Assembly (NCBI GenBank): GCA_964486935.1
Contig: CAZAPG010000058.1
Location: 1-44,190, forward strand
Reading direction: 5' to 3'
Source: CAZAPG01 sp964486935
GTDB lineage: Bacteria > Chloroflexota > Anaerolineae > 4572-78 > J111
Length of the DNA: 44,190 bases
Below, piece after piece: positions 15,350 through 22,311 of this stretch. Every line of letters starts with the position of its first letter. Position 1 is the first letter of the stretch. The notes below the pieces were generated by a model. The model ran no database searches and was not told the origin of the DNA. It saw only the letters and a program-made list of their open reading frames with translations. The position numbers were made by a program, and so were the translations under genes.

Positions 15350-15901
15350 ATGATAATAAAAATATCAAAACAGTTTGCTTACGCCGGGTTGCTATTAACG
15401 TTTAGCCTGATTTTTACGGCCTGTAATTCAGCGGCAAATCAGCGGGCCACAGCGGCAGAACCGGCTGAAACAGGCCAGGATAAACTGCCGCTTTCGGCTG
15501 AAAAGCTTGAGCCGGAAGAAATTGAGCGCGACCTCAACGTGCCACCGCTGCCCTTCCCCGATAACCCCGACCCGGCCCTGTGCGGCATCCCCCAACCCTG
15601 GAACAATGATGCCCCGGCCTACCTGTCCGGCGTGTACCAGAGCAAAATGGTTCAACCGGTTGTTTTTCTGTACGACAGCCACCTGCGGCGCTCTATTCAG
15701 GCCAGCGCGCCCCACGGCGCACAGGTCAAAATTATTCTGTCGCAAAGCAACCCCCAACTCAACTACTTCATGGTCAAAATATTAGATGCCGAACCCCCCA
15801 ACGAAGGCTGGGTTCCGGCTCCCTTTGTTACTTTTGAGCCGCCGCCTCCCGCCGAGTCGTTTGAAACCGCCGCTATCCAACCACATATTGCCGACTTTTG
15901 A
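15350..15901 (+). CDS. Lipoprotein with an SH3-like domain
   Basis: This 183-residue protein has a lipoprotein signal (KQFAYAGLLLTFSLIFTA before Cys25), a polar linker, and a C-terminal region of about 70 residues (VYQSKMVQPVVFLYD through GWVPAPFVTF) whose short strands and closing GWVP resemble bacterial SH3-like domains, often found on cell-wall-associated proteins. AAGGAG six bases before the ATG supports the start. It follows the redox fusion gene in the same direction and precedes the methyltransferase, so the three may form one unit. I do not recognise a specific family; the domain call is tentative. Confidence 0.7.
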   Translation: MIIKISKQFAYAGLLLTFSLIFTACNSAANQRATAAEPAETGQDKLPLSAEKLEPEEIERDLNVPPLPFPDNPDPALCGIPQPWNNDAPAYLSGVYQSKMVQPVVFLYDSHLRRSIQASAPHGAQVKIILSQSNPQLNYFMVKILDAEPPNEGWVPAPFVTFEPPPPAESFETAAIQPHIADF

Positions 15902-15926
15902 ACTTTGACTAAAGCGCGAGGAAAAC

Positions 15927-16802
15927 ATGAGCAATCAGATTAACCGTTTATTGGCAGAGGCGTTGTGGAAAATTTATCGCCGGCCCGACCCGCCCCAACC
16001 ATGGGCGCAGGGCAGCGACCTGTTCTGGAACGACCCGGCCTTTTCCGAGCGCATTCTGCGCGAGCATCTGGACGACACCCACGGGGCGGCCTCGCGGGAT
16101 GGCGCGGAACGAGTCGCCCAAATCGACTGGCTGTGGGCCAGATTGGGCATGCAACCCGGCTGGCAATTGTTTGATGTTACCTGCGGCCCCGGCCTGTACG
16201 CCGTTGAGTTTGCCCGGCGCGGCTGCGCGGTCACGGGCGTTGATTTTAGCCCGGCTTCTATTGCCTACGCCAAAGATTTGGCCGCTATCGAGCGGGTGGC
16301 CGATAAATGTCTCTTTCGGGAACAGGATATTCGGGAGATGGATTACAACGGGGCAAATTTTGACGCGGCGCTGCTGCTGTACGGCCAGTTGGCCGTGTTT
16401 CAGCCGGATGAGGCCGGGCGACTGCTGGCAAAAATTGCCCAATCGCTCAAGCCGGGCGGCGCGCTCTGTTTGGAACTGCTCAACCAGGCCCATGTCGACA
16501 AATCCGACAGCAGTTGGTGGTTCACCGATGATACCGGCCTGTGGGGCGACGCCCCCTTTTTGCATCTGGGCGAGCGCCACTGGCAGGCCGACCAACAGGT
16601 TTCGGTGGAGCGGTATCACATTATCCACCTGGAAACCGGCCAGCTTACCCAAATGCACCTGACCGACCAGACCTACGCCGCCGAAACAATGGTTGGCATG
16701 CTCCAACAGGCCGGCTTCAACCGCGTTGAGGTTATCCCCGCCTGGGGCGGCCTGCCCCTGGCCGATGCCGAAGAGTGGATTGTTTACCTGGCCTATTGTT
16801 AG
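15927..16802 (+). CDS. Class I SAM-dependent methyltransferase
   Basis: This 291-residue enzyme has the Rossmann-type methyltransferase core. Motif I LFDVTCGPGLYAVEFARRG binds S-adenosylmethionine, the acidic strand end GVDFSPASIAYA contacts its ribose, and LKPGGALCLELLN is the usual post-motif. The stretch FDAALLLYGQLAVFQPDEAGRLL fits the small-molecule methyltransferase group rather than rRNA or DNA enzymes, but the substrate is not readable. The N-terminus (WAQGSDLFWNDPAFSERIL) is a conserved leader in one Chloroflexota/cyanobacterial subset as far as I recall. The ribosome site GCGAGGA precedes the ATG. It ends 14 bp from the convergent exonuclease gene. Confidence 0.85.
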   Translation: MSNQINRLLAEALWKIYRRPDPPQPWAQGSDLFWNDPAFSERILREHLDDTHGAASRDGAERVAQIDWLWARLGMQPGWQLFDVTCGPGLYAVEFARRGCAVTGVDFSPASIAYAKDLAAIERVADKCLFREQDIREMDYNGANFDAALLLYGQLAVFQPDEAGRLLAKIAQSLKPGGALCLELLNQAHVDKSDSSWWFTDDTGLWGDAPFLHLGERHWQADQQVSVERYHIIHLETGQLTQMHLTDQTYAAETMVGMLQQAGFNRVEVIPAWGGLPLADAEEWIVYLAYC

Positions 16803-16816
16803 CCAGCGGTCAACCA

Positions 16817-18043
16817 TTACTTCAACTTGCGCTCCAGGCGGGCCAACCGGCGCTTTAAATCGGCCAGCCATTGACGGCGCTCCGAGCGGGGCGCGGTGGG
16901 GGTATCGAGCAGGGCCAGGGCCGCTTCGGTCCAGTGGATGGCCTGCTCAAAATCGCGCGCTTTGTGTTCATAAAACTTGGCCAGTTCAACGTGGGCGTAA
17001 ATTTGCCGGCCCTCGGCGGCCAGTTGCCATATCTTAAGGGCGGCCTCAAAATTGTGGTTGCGTTTGTGCAAAAAAGAGAGCCGGCGTTGAGTCTCCCAGT
17101 AGTGCTCTTCGGGCAGGTCATGGCGGTCCATCCCCTGCTCAAACAGTTGGGCGGCCTGCTCCATTTCGCCCAGCGACTCATACAGCTTGCCAATGGCCAC
17201 CAGGTCGAGGGCGTGTTCCACGACGTTTCCCAGCGGGTCGGCCAGCATTTGGGTGGTGTGGTTGAGCAGCGCGGCCATAGCCAGCACATCCATGGCGTTG
17301 TGATAAAAAACGCCCTTCAGCGGGCGGGCGTCGCCGCTGCGCAGGTAGTCAAAATAAATCGAGGGAATCAGCCAGCCGGGGATATCCTCTTCGGTGCGGG
17401 TGGCCCCTAAAATTTCAATTTCCAGGTTGCCTAAGCGACGGCTGGGCAACCGGTCTCGCCACAGGCGGCGGGCCAGGGGCAGCAGGTCGATATGGCCCAT
17501 GTGCGGCAGGGGCGATTTTTGCCCGTTGACGATGTAGCGGCTGTTGACCAGCGGAGCGTCAAAGGCCTTACCGTTAAAAGTGACCAGTATGGAGCAGGGC
17601 TGCAAAAATTGGCAGAGCGCGGCCAGTTGCGCCGGCTCTTCGGCGGGGTCGCGCATAAAAAACTGGGCCAGCCGGAAGGCGTCGCCATCAAAACGGCCTA
17701 CGCCAATCATAAAGGTGTAGGTGCCGCTGCCGCCCGCCAGCCCCGAAGTTTCGGTATCCAGAAAAGCCAGTTGCTCCAGTTGGCACTCGGCCAGCGTGTT
17801 TTCTTGCGCCCAGCCGGCCACGGCGCGCAGCGATGCTTCCGGCCACAAGCCTACCTGCCCGTGCCGGTAATCTGCGCCGTACTGCCTGTCTACCACAAAA
17901 GCCCGGCCTTGCGGAGTCGACCAAAATTGGCCGTCAACAATGTTTTCAATGGCGTAAACCTCGGCGCGAGGCTGGGGCGGCGGTAAATTACGCGCCCCAA
18001 GCTGCACGCCCAGAGCCTTGAGTTTGTCGGAAAGGTCAGACAT
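16817..18043 (-). CDS. MrfB/YprB-like DEDD exonuclease with TPR tail
   Basis: The start is set at 18043 because the ATG lies inside the end of the helicase gene (ATGTCTGA, 8-bp overlap), a typical coupled junction; longer in-frame starts to 18115 add only basic shadow residues. The protein has 408 residues. The RNase H-like exonuclease domain (about 70-260) carries the acidic residues in FLDTETSG, FNGKAFDAPLV and HNAMDVLAM, matching a DEDDh-type active site. The C-terminal 140 residues are helical TPR-like repeats (LYESLGEMEQAAQLFEQGM). In Bacillus subtilis the homologous YprB/MrfB works with the helicase YprA/MrfA to repair mitomycin-type DNA adducts. The same pairing and order here suggest the same role. 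Confidence 0.87.
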   Translation of the reverse strand: MSDLSDKLKALGVQLGARNLPPPQPRAEVYAIENIVDGQFWSTPQGRAFVVDRQYGADYRHGQVGLWPEASLRAVAGWAQENTLAECQLEQLAFLDTETSGLAGGSGTYTFMIGVGRFDGDAFRLAQFFMRDPAEEPAQLAALCQFLQPCSILVTFNGKAFDAPLVNSRYIVNGQKSPLPHMGHIDLLPLARRLWRDRLPSRRLGNLEIEILGATRTEEDIPGWLIPSIYFDYLRSGDARPLKGVFYHNAMDVLAMAALLNHTTQMLADPLGNVVEHALDLVAIGKLYESLGEMEQAAQLFEQGMDRHDLPEEHYWETQRRLSFLHKRNHNFEAALKIWQLAAEGRQIYAHVELAKFYEHKARDFEQAIHWTEAALALLDTPTAPRSERRQWLADLKRRLARLERKLK

Positions 18044-20573
18044 TTTCCACCAAAGTTTCCAAAAGCGCCAGCGTTTCCTGTTTGCCGCCCGCGCCATCCT
18101 CGCCGGCAGGGCCAACGCACGATGGGCAGCCGGTGGCGCAGGGGCATTGCCAAACCAGCTCGCGGGCGTGTTTAATTAATTCATCGTGCAGTTCAAACAA
18201 TCGCTGGCTAAAGCCGATGCCCGCCGGCACCATGTCGAATATAATGATGGCCGGTTGACCTCCGGCCAGCGGCGATTGCGGGTCGGGGTGAAGGTCCACG
18301 TCGCGCGAGTCGCACATTAAAAAGAGGGGGGCCAGATGGCCCAGCGCGGCGGCCAACCCCGACAGGCCGCTGCGCATTTTTACCACGGATTCCGCCCGGC
18401 GATGGCAGACGCGGCACAGGGTAATCAAATTGGTTAGCTGGTTTGCCTGCCGGTACGAGTCAAACCGCCGGAAGGGAATTTTATGGTGCACGTCGTGCTC
18501 GCGGCCCTGCTCTGGCGCGCCGCACATCTGGCAGCGGTAGCCATCGCGGGCGCGGGTCTGGTTGCGCTGGGCCGGCCAGTTGGGGCCGTAATTGTTGGGG
18601 TCGTTGCTCCACAGCCCCTGCTGGCGCAAATGCTCCACGGTGGCCGGGGCCAGCGCCAGCCAGTAGCCGGTGGTGGGCAACTGGTTGGGCGGCAGGTCGA
18701 CCGGCCCTTCGCCCACTTTTTCCTGGGTAAACCATTGTACCATGCGGTAGCCAATAATTTGAGTCGTCACTACAATTTCGCCGTGGTGTTTGCTGCCGCC
18801 GGGGGCCGGGGCGTGGGCAAATTCCTGCACCAGTTGAACCGTGGTTTCGCGGCGGGGTTCGGTGTAGTAATCCACCGCTGTGGGGCGCAGGTGGGCTTCA
18901 AACTGTTCCAAATCGAGCGACTCGACCACAAAGCTCTGGCCTTCGTGCAGGTAAATGGCCTGGGGATGCGCCATCCACGGGGCGCTGGCGGCATCTACCT
19001 GGCCGATAGTGGTCAGCGCGCCGGCCTTGTTTTGGGCCAGCAGCCGCACGGTTTGGGGCGACGCGCTGCGCAGCGAGACTTTTTCAGCCGGGTACTGGTC
19101 GGCCATCCAGAAATATTTTTGCCCCGACAGGTGCAACTCGCCGCCTTGGTGCAGCAGTTGCAAAAATTCGGCCAGGTGGTCGGGGTCAACCCGGCCAAAT
19201 GGGTCGCCCTGGCTAAAGGGCAACTCAAAGGCGGCGCAGCGTAAATGTTGCAGCAAAATGAGCAGGTTATCCGGGTTGATGAGGGCCTGTTCCGGCGCGC
19301 GCTCAAAAAAGTAGTTGGGGTGGTGGGCCAAAAATTGGTCCAGCGGGTTGGCCGAGACAACCAGCACAGCCAGCGCGGCCTCGCTTTTTCGCCCGGCCCG
19401 CCCGGCCTGCTGCCAGGTGGCGGCAATTGTGCCGGGGTAGCCCACCAACACCGCCGCGCCCAAATTGCCAATGTCGATGCCCAACTCGAGGGCGCTGGTA
19501 GCGACCACGGCCCGCACGTCACCTTCGCGTAGCTCGCGCTCTATTTCGCGGCGCTGGCCGGGCAGGTAACCGCTGCGATAGGCCCGGATGGCGGGGGATT
19601 GATGGGCGGGGGAGGACACGGCATCGCGCAGGTAGGTTAGCAATAATTCAACGGTGCGGCGGGCGCGGCCAAAAATAATGGTTTGGATATTGTGCTGCAA
19701 CAGCTCTTGCGTCAGCCGGATGCCCTCTTGCAGGGCGCTGCGGCGCAGCCCCAACTCCGGGTTGACCACCGGCGGGTTGTAAATGAGAAAATGTTTGGGG
19801 CCTCGGGCCGCGCCGTCGTTGCCAACCACGGCAACCGGCTCTTCGATGAGCCGCTCCGCCAGTTCAACCGGGTTGGCGATGGTGGCCGAGGTTAAAATAA
19901 ATTGGGGGTTCGACCCGTGGAAGCGGGCAATCCGCTTGAGCCGACGCAGCACGTTGGCTACATGCGAGCCAAAGACGCCGCGATAGACGTGCATCTCGTC
20001 GATGACCACAAAGCGCAGGCGCGCCAAAAAGCCGGACCATTTGGGGTGATGGGGCAAAATAGCGGTGTGCAGCATGTCGGGGTTGCTAAGAATGAGTCGC
20101 CCCTCGGCGCGGATGGCGGGCCGGGCCGTGGCCGGCGTGTCGCCATCGTAGGCGGCGGCGGAGATTGTAAATTGCGCGCCGGCCCTTGCTAATTGTTCGG
20201 CGATAATGGCTAGTTGATTTTTCTGGTCGTGAGCCAGGGCTTTGGTGGGGAACAGATAAAGAGCGCGGGCCTGCGGGTCGCCCAGCAGATGGTGCAGCAC
20301 CGGCAGGTTGTAGGCCAGCGTTTTTCCGCTGGCTGTACCGGTGACGATGACCGGATGTTGCCCAGCCTGAATCTGCGCCCAGGCGTTGGCCTGATGGCTG
20401 TAGAGGGCGTCGATACCCTGCTGGCGCAGGCTGTGGGCCAGGGCCGGGTGCAGATTGGCGGGCAGGGGCGCGGTTTGGGCCGGGCGGGCCTCAAGCGCGC
20501 GCCAGGCGGCAATATTTTTGGCAATGGCCGGCGTGTCTCGCCAGATATTTAACAGCGCCGCAAGCGATGACAA
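18036..20573 (-). CDS. MrfA/YprA-like DEAD/DEAH helicase with internal HNH motif
   Basis: I take the TTG at 20573 as start: AGGGAG lies eight bases upstream, and a TTGACA-N17-TAAGAT promoter overlaps the farther upstream in-frame TTG at 20633. The 845-residue protein shows helicase motifs in order: Q-like YSHQANAWAQ, Walker A TGTASGKT (about 76), DEMH box (about 189), TSATIANP, then ALELGIDIG and QQAGRAGR in the second RecA domain. The C-terminus has the DUF1998-type cysteine cluster CPCATGCPSC (about 806) and the preceding FDMVPAGIGFSQRLFE. Between these halves, about 668-728, lies an HNH-type zinc motif (CQMC, DVHHKIPF, LCRVCHRR). B. subtilis MrfA lacks this as far as I know. It overlaps the exonuclease gene by 8 bp. 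Confidence 0.9.
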   Translation of the reverse strand: MSSLAALLNIWRDTPAIAKNIAAWRALEARPAQTAPLPANLHPALAHSLRQQGIDALYSHQANAWAQIQAGQHPVIVTGTASGKTLAYNLPVLHHLLGDPQARALYLFPTKALAHDQKNQLAIIAEQLARAGAQFTISAAAYDGDTPATARPAIRAEGRLILSNPDMLHTAILPHHPKWSGFLARLRFVVIDEMHVYRGVFGSHVANVLRRLKRIARFHGSNPQFILTSATIANPVELAERLIEEPVAVVGNDGAARGPKHFLIYNPPVVNPELGLRRSALQEGIRLTQELLQHNIQTIIFGRARRTVELLLTYLRDAVSSPAHQSPAIRAYRSGYLPGQRREIERELREGDVRAVVATSALELGIDIGNLGAAVLVGYPGTIAATWQQAGRAGRKSEAALAVLVVSANPLDQFLAHHPNYFFERAPEQALINPDNLLILLQHLRCAAFELPFSQGDPFGRVDPDHLAEFLQLLHQGGELHLSGQKYFWMADQYPAEKVSLRSASPQTVRLLAQNKAGALTTIGQVDAASAPWMAHPQAIYLHEGQSFVVESLDLEQFEAHLRPTAVDYYTEPRRETTVQLVQEFAHAPAPGGSKHHGEIVVTTQIIGYRMVQWFTQEKVGEGPVDLPPNQLPTTGYWLALAPATVEHLRQQGLWSNDPNNYGPNWPAQRNQTRARDGYRCQMCGAPEQGREHDVHHKIPFRRFDSYRQANQLTNLITLCRVCHRRAESVVKMRSGLSGLAAALGHLAPLFLMCDSRDVDLHPDPQSPLAGGQPAIIIFDMVPAGIGFSQRLFELHDELIKHARELVWQCPCATGCPSCVGPAGEDGAGGKQETLALLETLVENV

Positions 20574-20604
20574 GGGGGTAACTCCCTGCAAAATTGATGC
20601 CCGT

Positions 20605-20633
20605 ATCTTACTGTGGTTGCGGGTGCGTGTCAA
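20605..20633 (-). promoter_or_regulatory. Promoter of the helicase-exonuclease operon
   Basis: On the minus strand TTGACA (20633-20628), 17 bp, TAAGAT (20610-20605) form a near-consensus promoter. Transcription would begin near 20598, leaving a short leader with AGGGAG (20587-20582) before the TTG at 20573. It is back to back with the MFS promoter at 20655. Confidence 0.65.
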
Positions 20634-20654
20634 CCAATTAGATAATTAACTAAC

Positions 20655-20683
20655 TTGACAAACTGCTGGCTCTGTAATACACT
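20655..20683 (+). promoter_or_regulatory. Promoter of the MFS transporter leader
   Basis: TTGACA (20655-20660), 17 bp, TACACT (20678-20683). Transcription would start near 20690, giving a leader of about 210 nt before the MFS gene. Confidence 0.6.
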
Positions 20684-20689
20684 CTAGCC

Positions 20690-20901
20690 ATTAATTTTTG
20701 GCAAAATGGTATGATGTTTAGCGCGGCAACTGAAACTCTTATTAGCCTTCTAACCAAGCTCCTTCTGGCGAGGGGTTTTTTCTGTTTGGGAAGGCAATGG
20801 ATTGAGGTTGCGTAATGTAACGCCGCGGATTTGTATCTGAAAGCCTCCCAAGCGCCGGAGGCTTTTTTATTTTTATCTTTAACTGGCAAAAGGGGAAAAT
20901 T
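20690..20901 (+). promoter_or_regulatory. Structured leader of unknown class with attenuator
   Basis: The leader holds a long stem made of GCCTTC (20745-20750) plus CCAA (20754-20757) pairing with TTGG (20786-20789) plus GAAGGC (20790-20795). A small hairpin GCGT/ACGC lies near 20810-20823. The segment GAGGTT (20804-20809) can pair with AGCCTC (20842-20847). The latter sits inside the 5' arm of a terminator just before the gene, so the two folds compete. I could not match it to TPP, cobalamin, SAM, T-box, guanidine or fluoride consensus sequences. It could be a riboswitch, a protein-controlled attenuator or a small RNA. Confidence 0.45.
20840..20876 (+). terminator. Rho-independent terminator inside the MFS leader
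   Basis: AAGCCTCC (20841-20848), an 8-base loop and GGAGGCTT (20857-20864) are followed by a T-rich run. It lies 26 bases upstream of the MFS start codon and no plus-strand gene ends before it. An attenuator is therefore more likely than an end-of-operon terminator. Confidence 0.75.
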
Positions 20902-22104
20902 ATGTCGCTGTTTCGCAATTGGGTTTATCTGGCAGTTACCCTGGGGCATTTTACCATTGATGTGTTTAATAGTTCCGGGCCGGTTCTGGTAACATTTTTG
21001 AGCGTGCCGCTGGGTTTGACCGCGGCCCAGATAGGATTGGCCATTGGCGCGTACCAGCTTTTCTCATCTATTTCGCAGCCGTTGTTCGGCTGGCTGGCCG
21101 ATAAAATAGGCAGCCAATGGTTGGGGCCTGGCAGCGTGGGCTGGACAATTGGCTTTGTAGCCATTGCGGTAGTTGTGGCCCAGCAAACCAACAACTTTGG
21201 GCTGTTTATGATCTTTTTTGTGATTGGCAGCCTGGGTTCCGGCGCGTTCCATCCGTTGGGAACCAAACACGCCGCCGAAGAGTCGGCGGAGCGGGCGGCC
21301 ACGGGCACGGCTATCTTTTTTTTATTTGGGCAGAGCGGCCTGGCCAGCGGCCCGGTGCTAATGGGGCTGATTTTGGGCAGCGTTGGGCTGATTGGGGTGT
21401 ACACCCTGGCCGCTTTGAGTATTCCGCTGGTGCTGTTTATGGTGGTTGCCATGCGACAAACCCACATCGAGCCAATTATTCCCCAACTCGACCCCAATAT
21501 CTCTAAAGAAACGCTTAAAAAACAGGTGCGCTGGGGCGCCATCACTTTGCTGGCAGTTTTGCTGGGGCTGCGCTCGTGGGCAGGTATTGGGACGGTTAGT
21601 TTTTTGCCTAAAATGTTTCAAGATATGGGCTGGAACCCCACCGCCTATGGCTCTATTACCGGCGCATACTGGATGTCATCGGCTATTTTGGGCGTGCTGG
21701 CCGGCAACTGGGCCGACCGCTGGGGCCGGCGGCAGGTTACATTTGTAACGCTAGTAGCCGGCTCTGTTGCGCTCTATTTTTTGCCGCTCTATGATAACTG
21801 GGTGGCGTTTATACTGGCAATTTTAACCGGCGGATTGCTGGGAGCCACTCACAGTATTTTGGTGGTGATTGCCCAGACGCTTTTGCCGGGTAAAAAGGCC
21901 TTTGCTTCGGGGGTAACGCTGGGTTATTTATTTGGCGTGGGCGCTATTGCCGCCTGGGGTATTGGCTGGCTGGCCGATTTTTGGAGCCTGCCGGTGGTAA
22001 TTCAGGCCGGGGCGGGGCTGTCATTGATGGCTGGCGTGCTGGCCATCTTCTTGCCTTCCACCCGAGAAACCGTACCGGTTCAAACCGAGGGCGTACCAGC
22101 GTAA
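20902..22104 (+). CDS. MFS transporter, fosmidomycin-resistance (Fsr)-like
   Basis: This 400-residue major facilitator protein has about twelve membrane helices. The N-terminal LAVTLGHFTIDVFNSSGPVL, the Asp-bearing loop GWLADKIGS, and GSLGSGAFHPLGTKHA are hallmarks of the Fsr subgroup, proton-coupled drug exporters named for fosmidomycin resistance. The second half repeats with GNWADRWGRR and GLLGATHSILVVIAQTLLP. AAGGGG precedes the ATG. The gene stands alone after a leader with an attenuator, so its expression is probably conditional. The true substrate is unknown; many Fsr-like proteins have no known drug link. Confidence 0.87.
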   Translation: MSLFRNWVYLAVTLGHFTIDVFNSSGPVLVTFLSVPLGLTAAQIGLAIGAYQLFSSISQPLFGWLADKIGSQWLGPGSVGWTIGFVAIAVVVAQQTNNFGLFMIFFVIGSLGSGAFHPLGTKHAAEESAERAATGTAIFFLFGQSGLASGPVLMGLILGSVGLIGVYTLAALSIPLVLFMVVAMRQTHIEPIIPQLDPNISKETLKKQVRWGAITLLAVLLGLRSWAGIGTVSFLPKMFQDMGWNPTAYGSITGAYWMSSAILGVLAGNWADRWGRRQVTFVTLVAGSVALYFLPLYDNWVAFILAILTGGLLGATHSILVVIAQTLLPGKKAFASGVTLGYLFGVGAIAAWGIGWLADFWSLPVVIQAGAGLSLMAGVLAIFLPSTRETVPVQTEGVPA

Positions 22105-22139
22105 TCCCCCAAAAATCCTCTTTTTCTGACAGTTGTTTT

Positions 22140-22158
22140 ATGCTACAATGCGTAGCAT
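22140..22158. repeat. 7-bp inverted repeat after the MFS gene
   Basis: ATGCTAC (22140-22146) and GTAGCAT (22152-22158) flank a 5-base loop. It follows the MFS stop by about 36 bp; a T-run (TTTTTT) comes some 15 bases later. It may belong to a poor terminator or an operator. Confidence 0.3.
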
Positions 22159-22222
22159 ACCGGTAAGTAATTTTTTGCCGGGGCGTCTAAAGAATACCGC
22201 CAACAAAGAAATTCATACAATG

Positions 22223-22263
22223 GCCAGGAGTTGGATACCTGCGCGGTTATGCCAACTCCTGGC
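22223..22263. repeat. Perfect 12-bp inverted repeat upstream of the cyclase gene
   Basis: GCCAGGAGTTGG (22223-22234) and CCAACTCCTGGC (22252-22263) are perfectly complementary with a 17-base spacer, ending 48 bp before the cyclase start codon. No T-run follows. It is either a transcription-factor site or a stable leader hairpin. Confidence 0.6.
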
Positions 22264-22311
22264 ACTATCTCCAAAACAGCTTCTCTTATCTAAAACATAA
22301 GGCAGCGCGTT

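Noticed and set aside
18483..19244. 253-codon plus-strand frame opposite the helicase
   Set aside because: Antisense of conserved helicase sequence; long only because of GC-biased codon use.
20694..20876. T-box riboswitch, suggested by GTAACGCCGCGG before a terminator
   Set aside because: The conserved UGGNACC bulge and flanking AGGG/CCCU pairing are not present, and the downstream gene is not an aminoacyl-tRNA or amino-acid gene.
20650..20949. 99-codon minus-strand frame over the MFS leader
   Set aside because: It runs through the terminator hairpin and into the MFS gene antisense; no family features.
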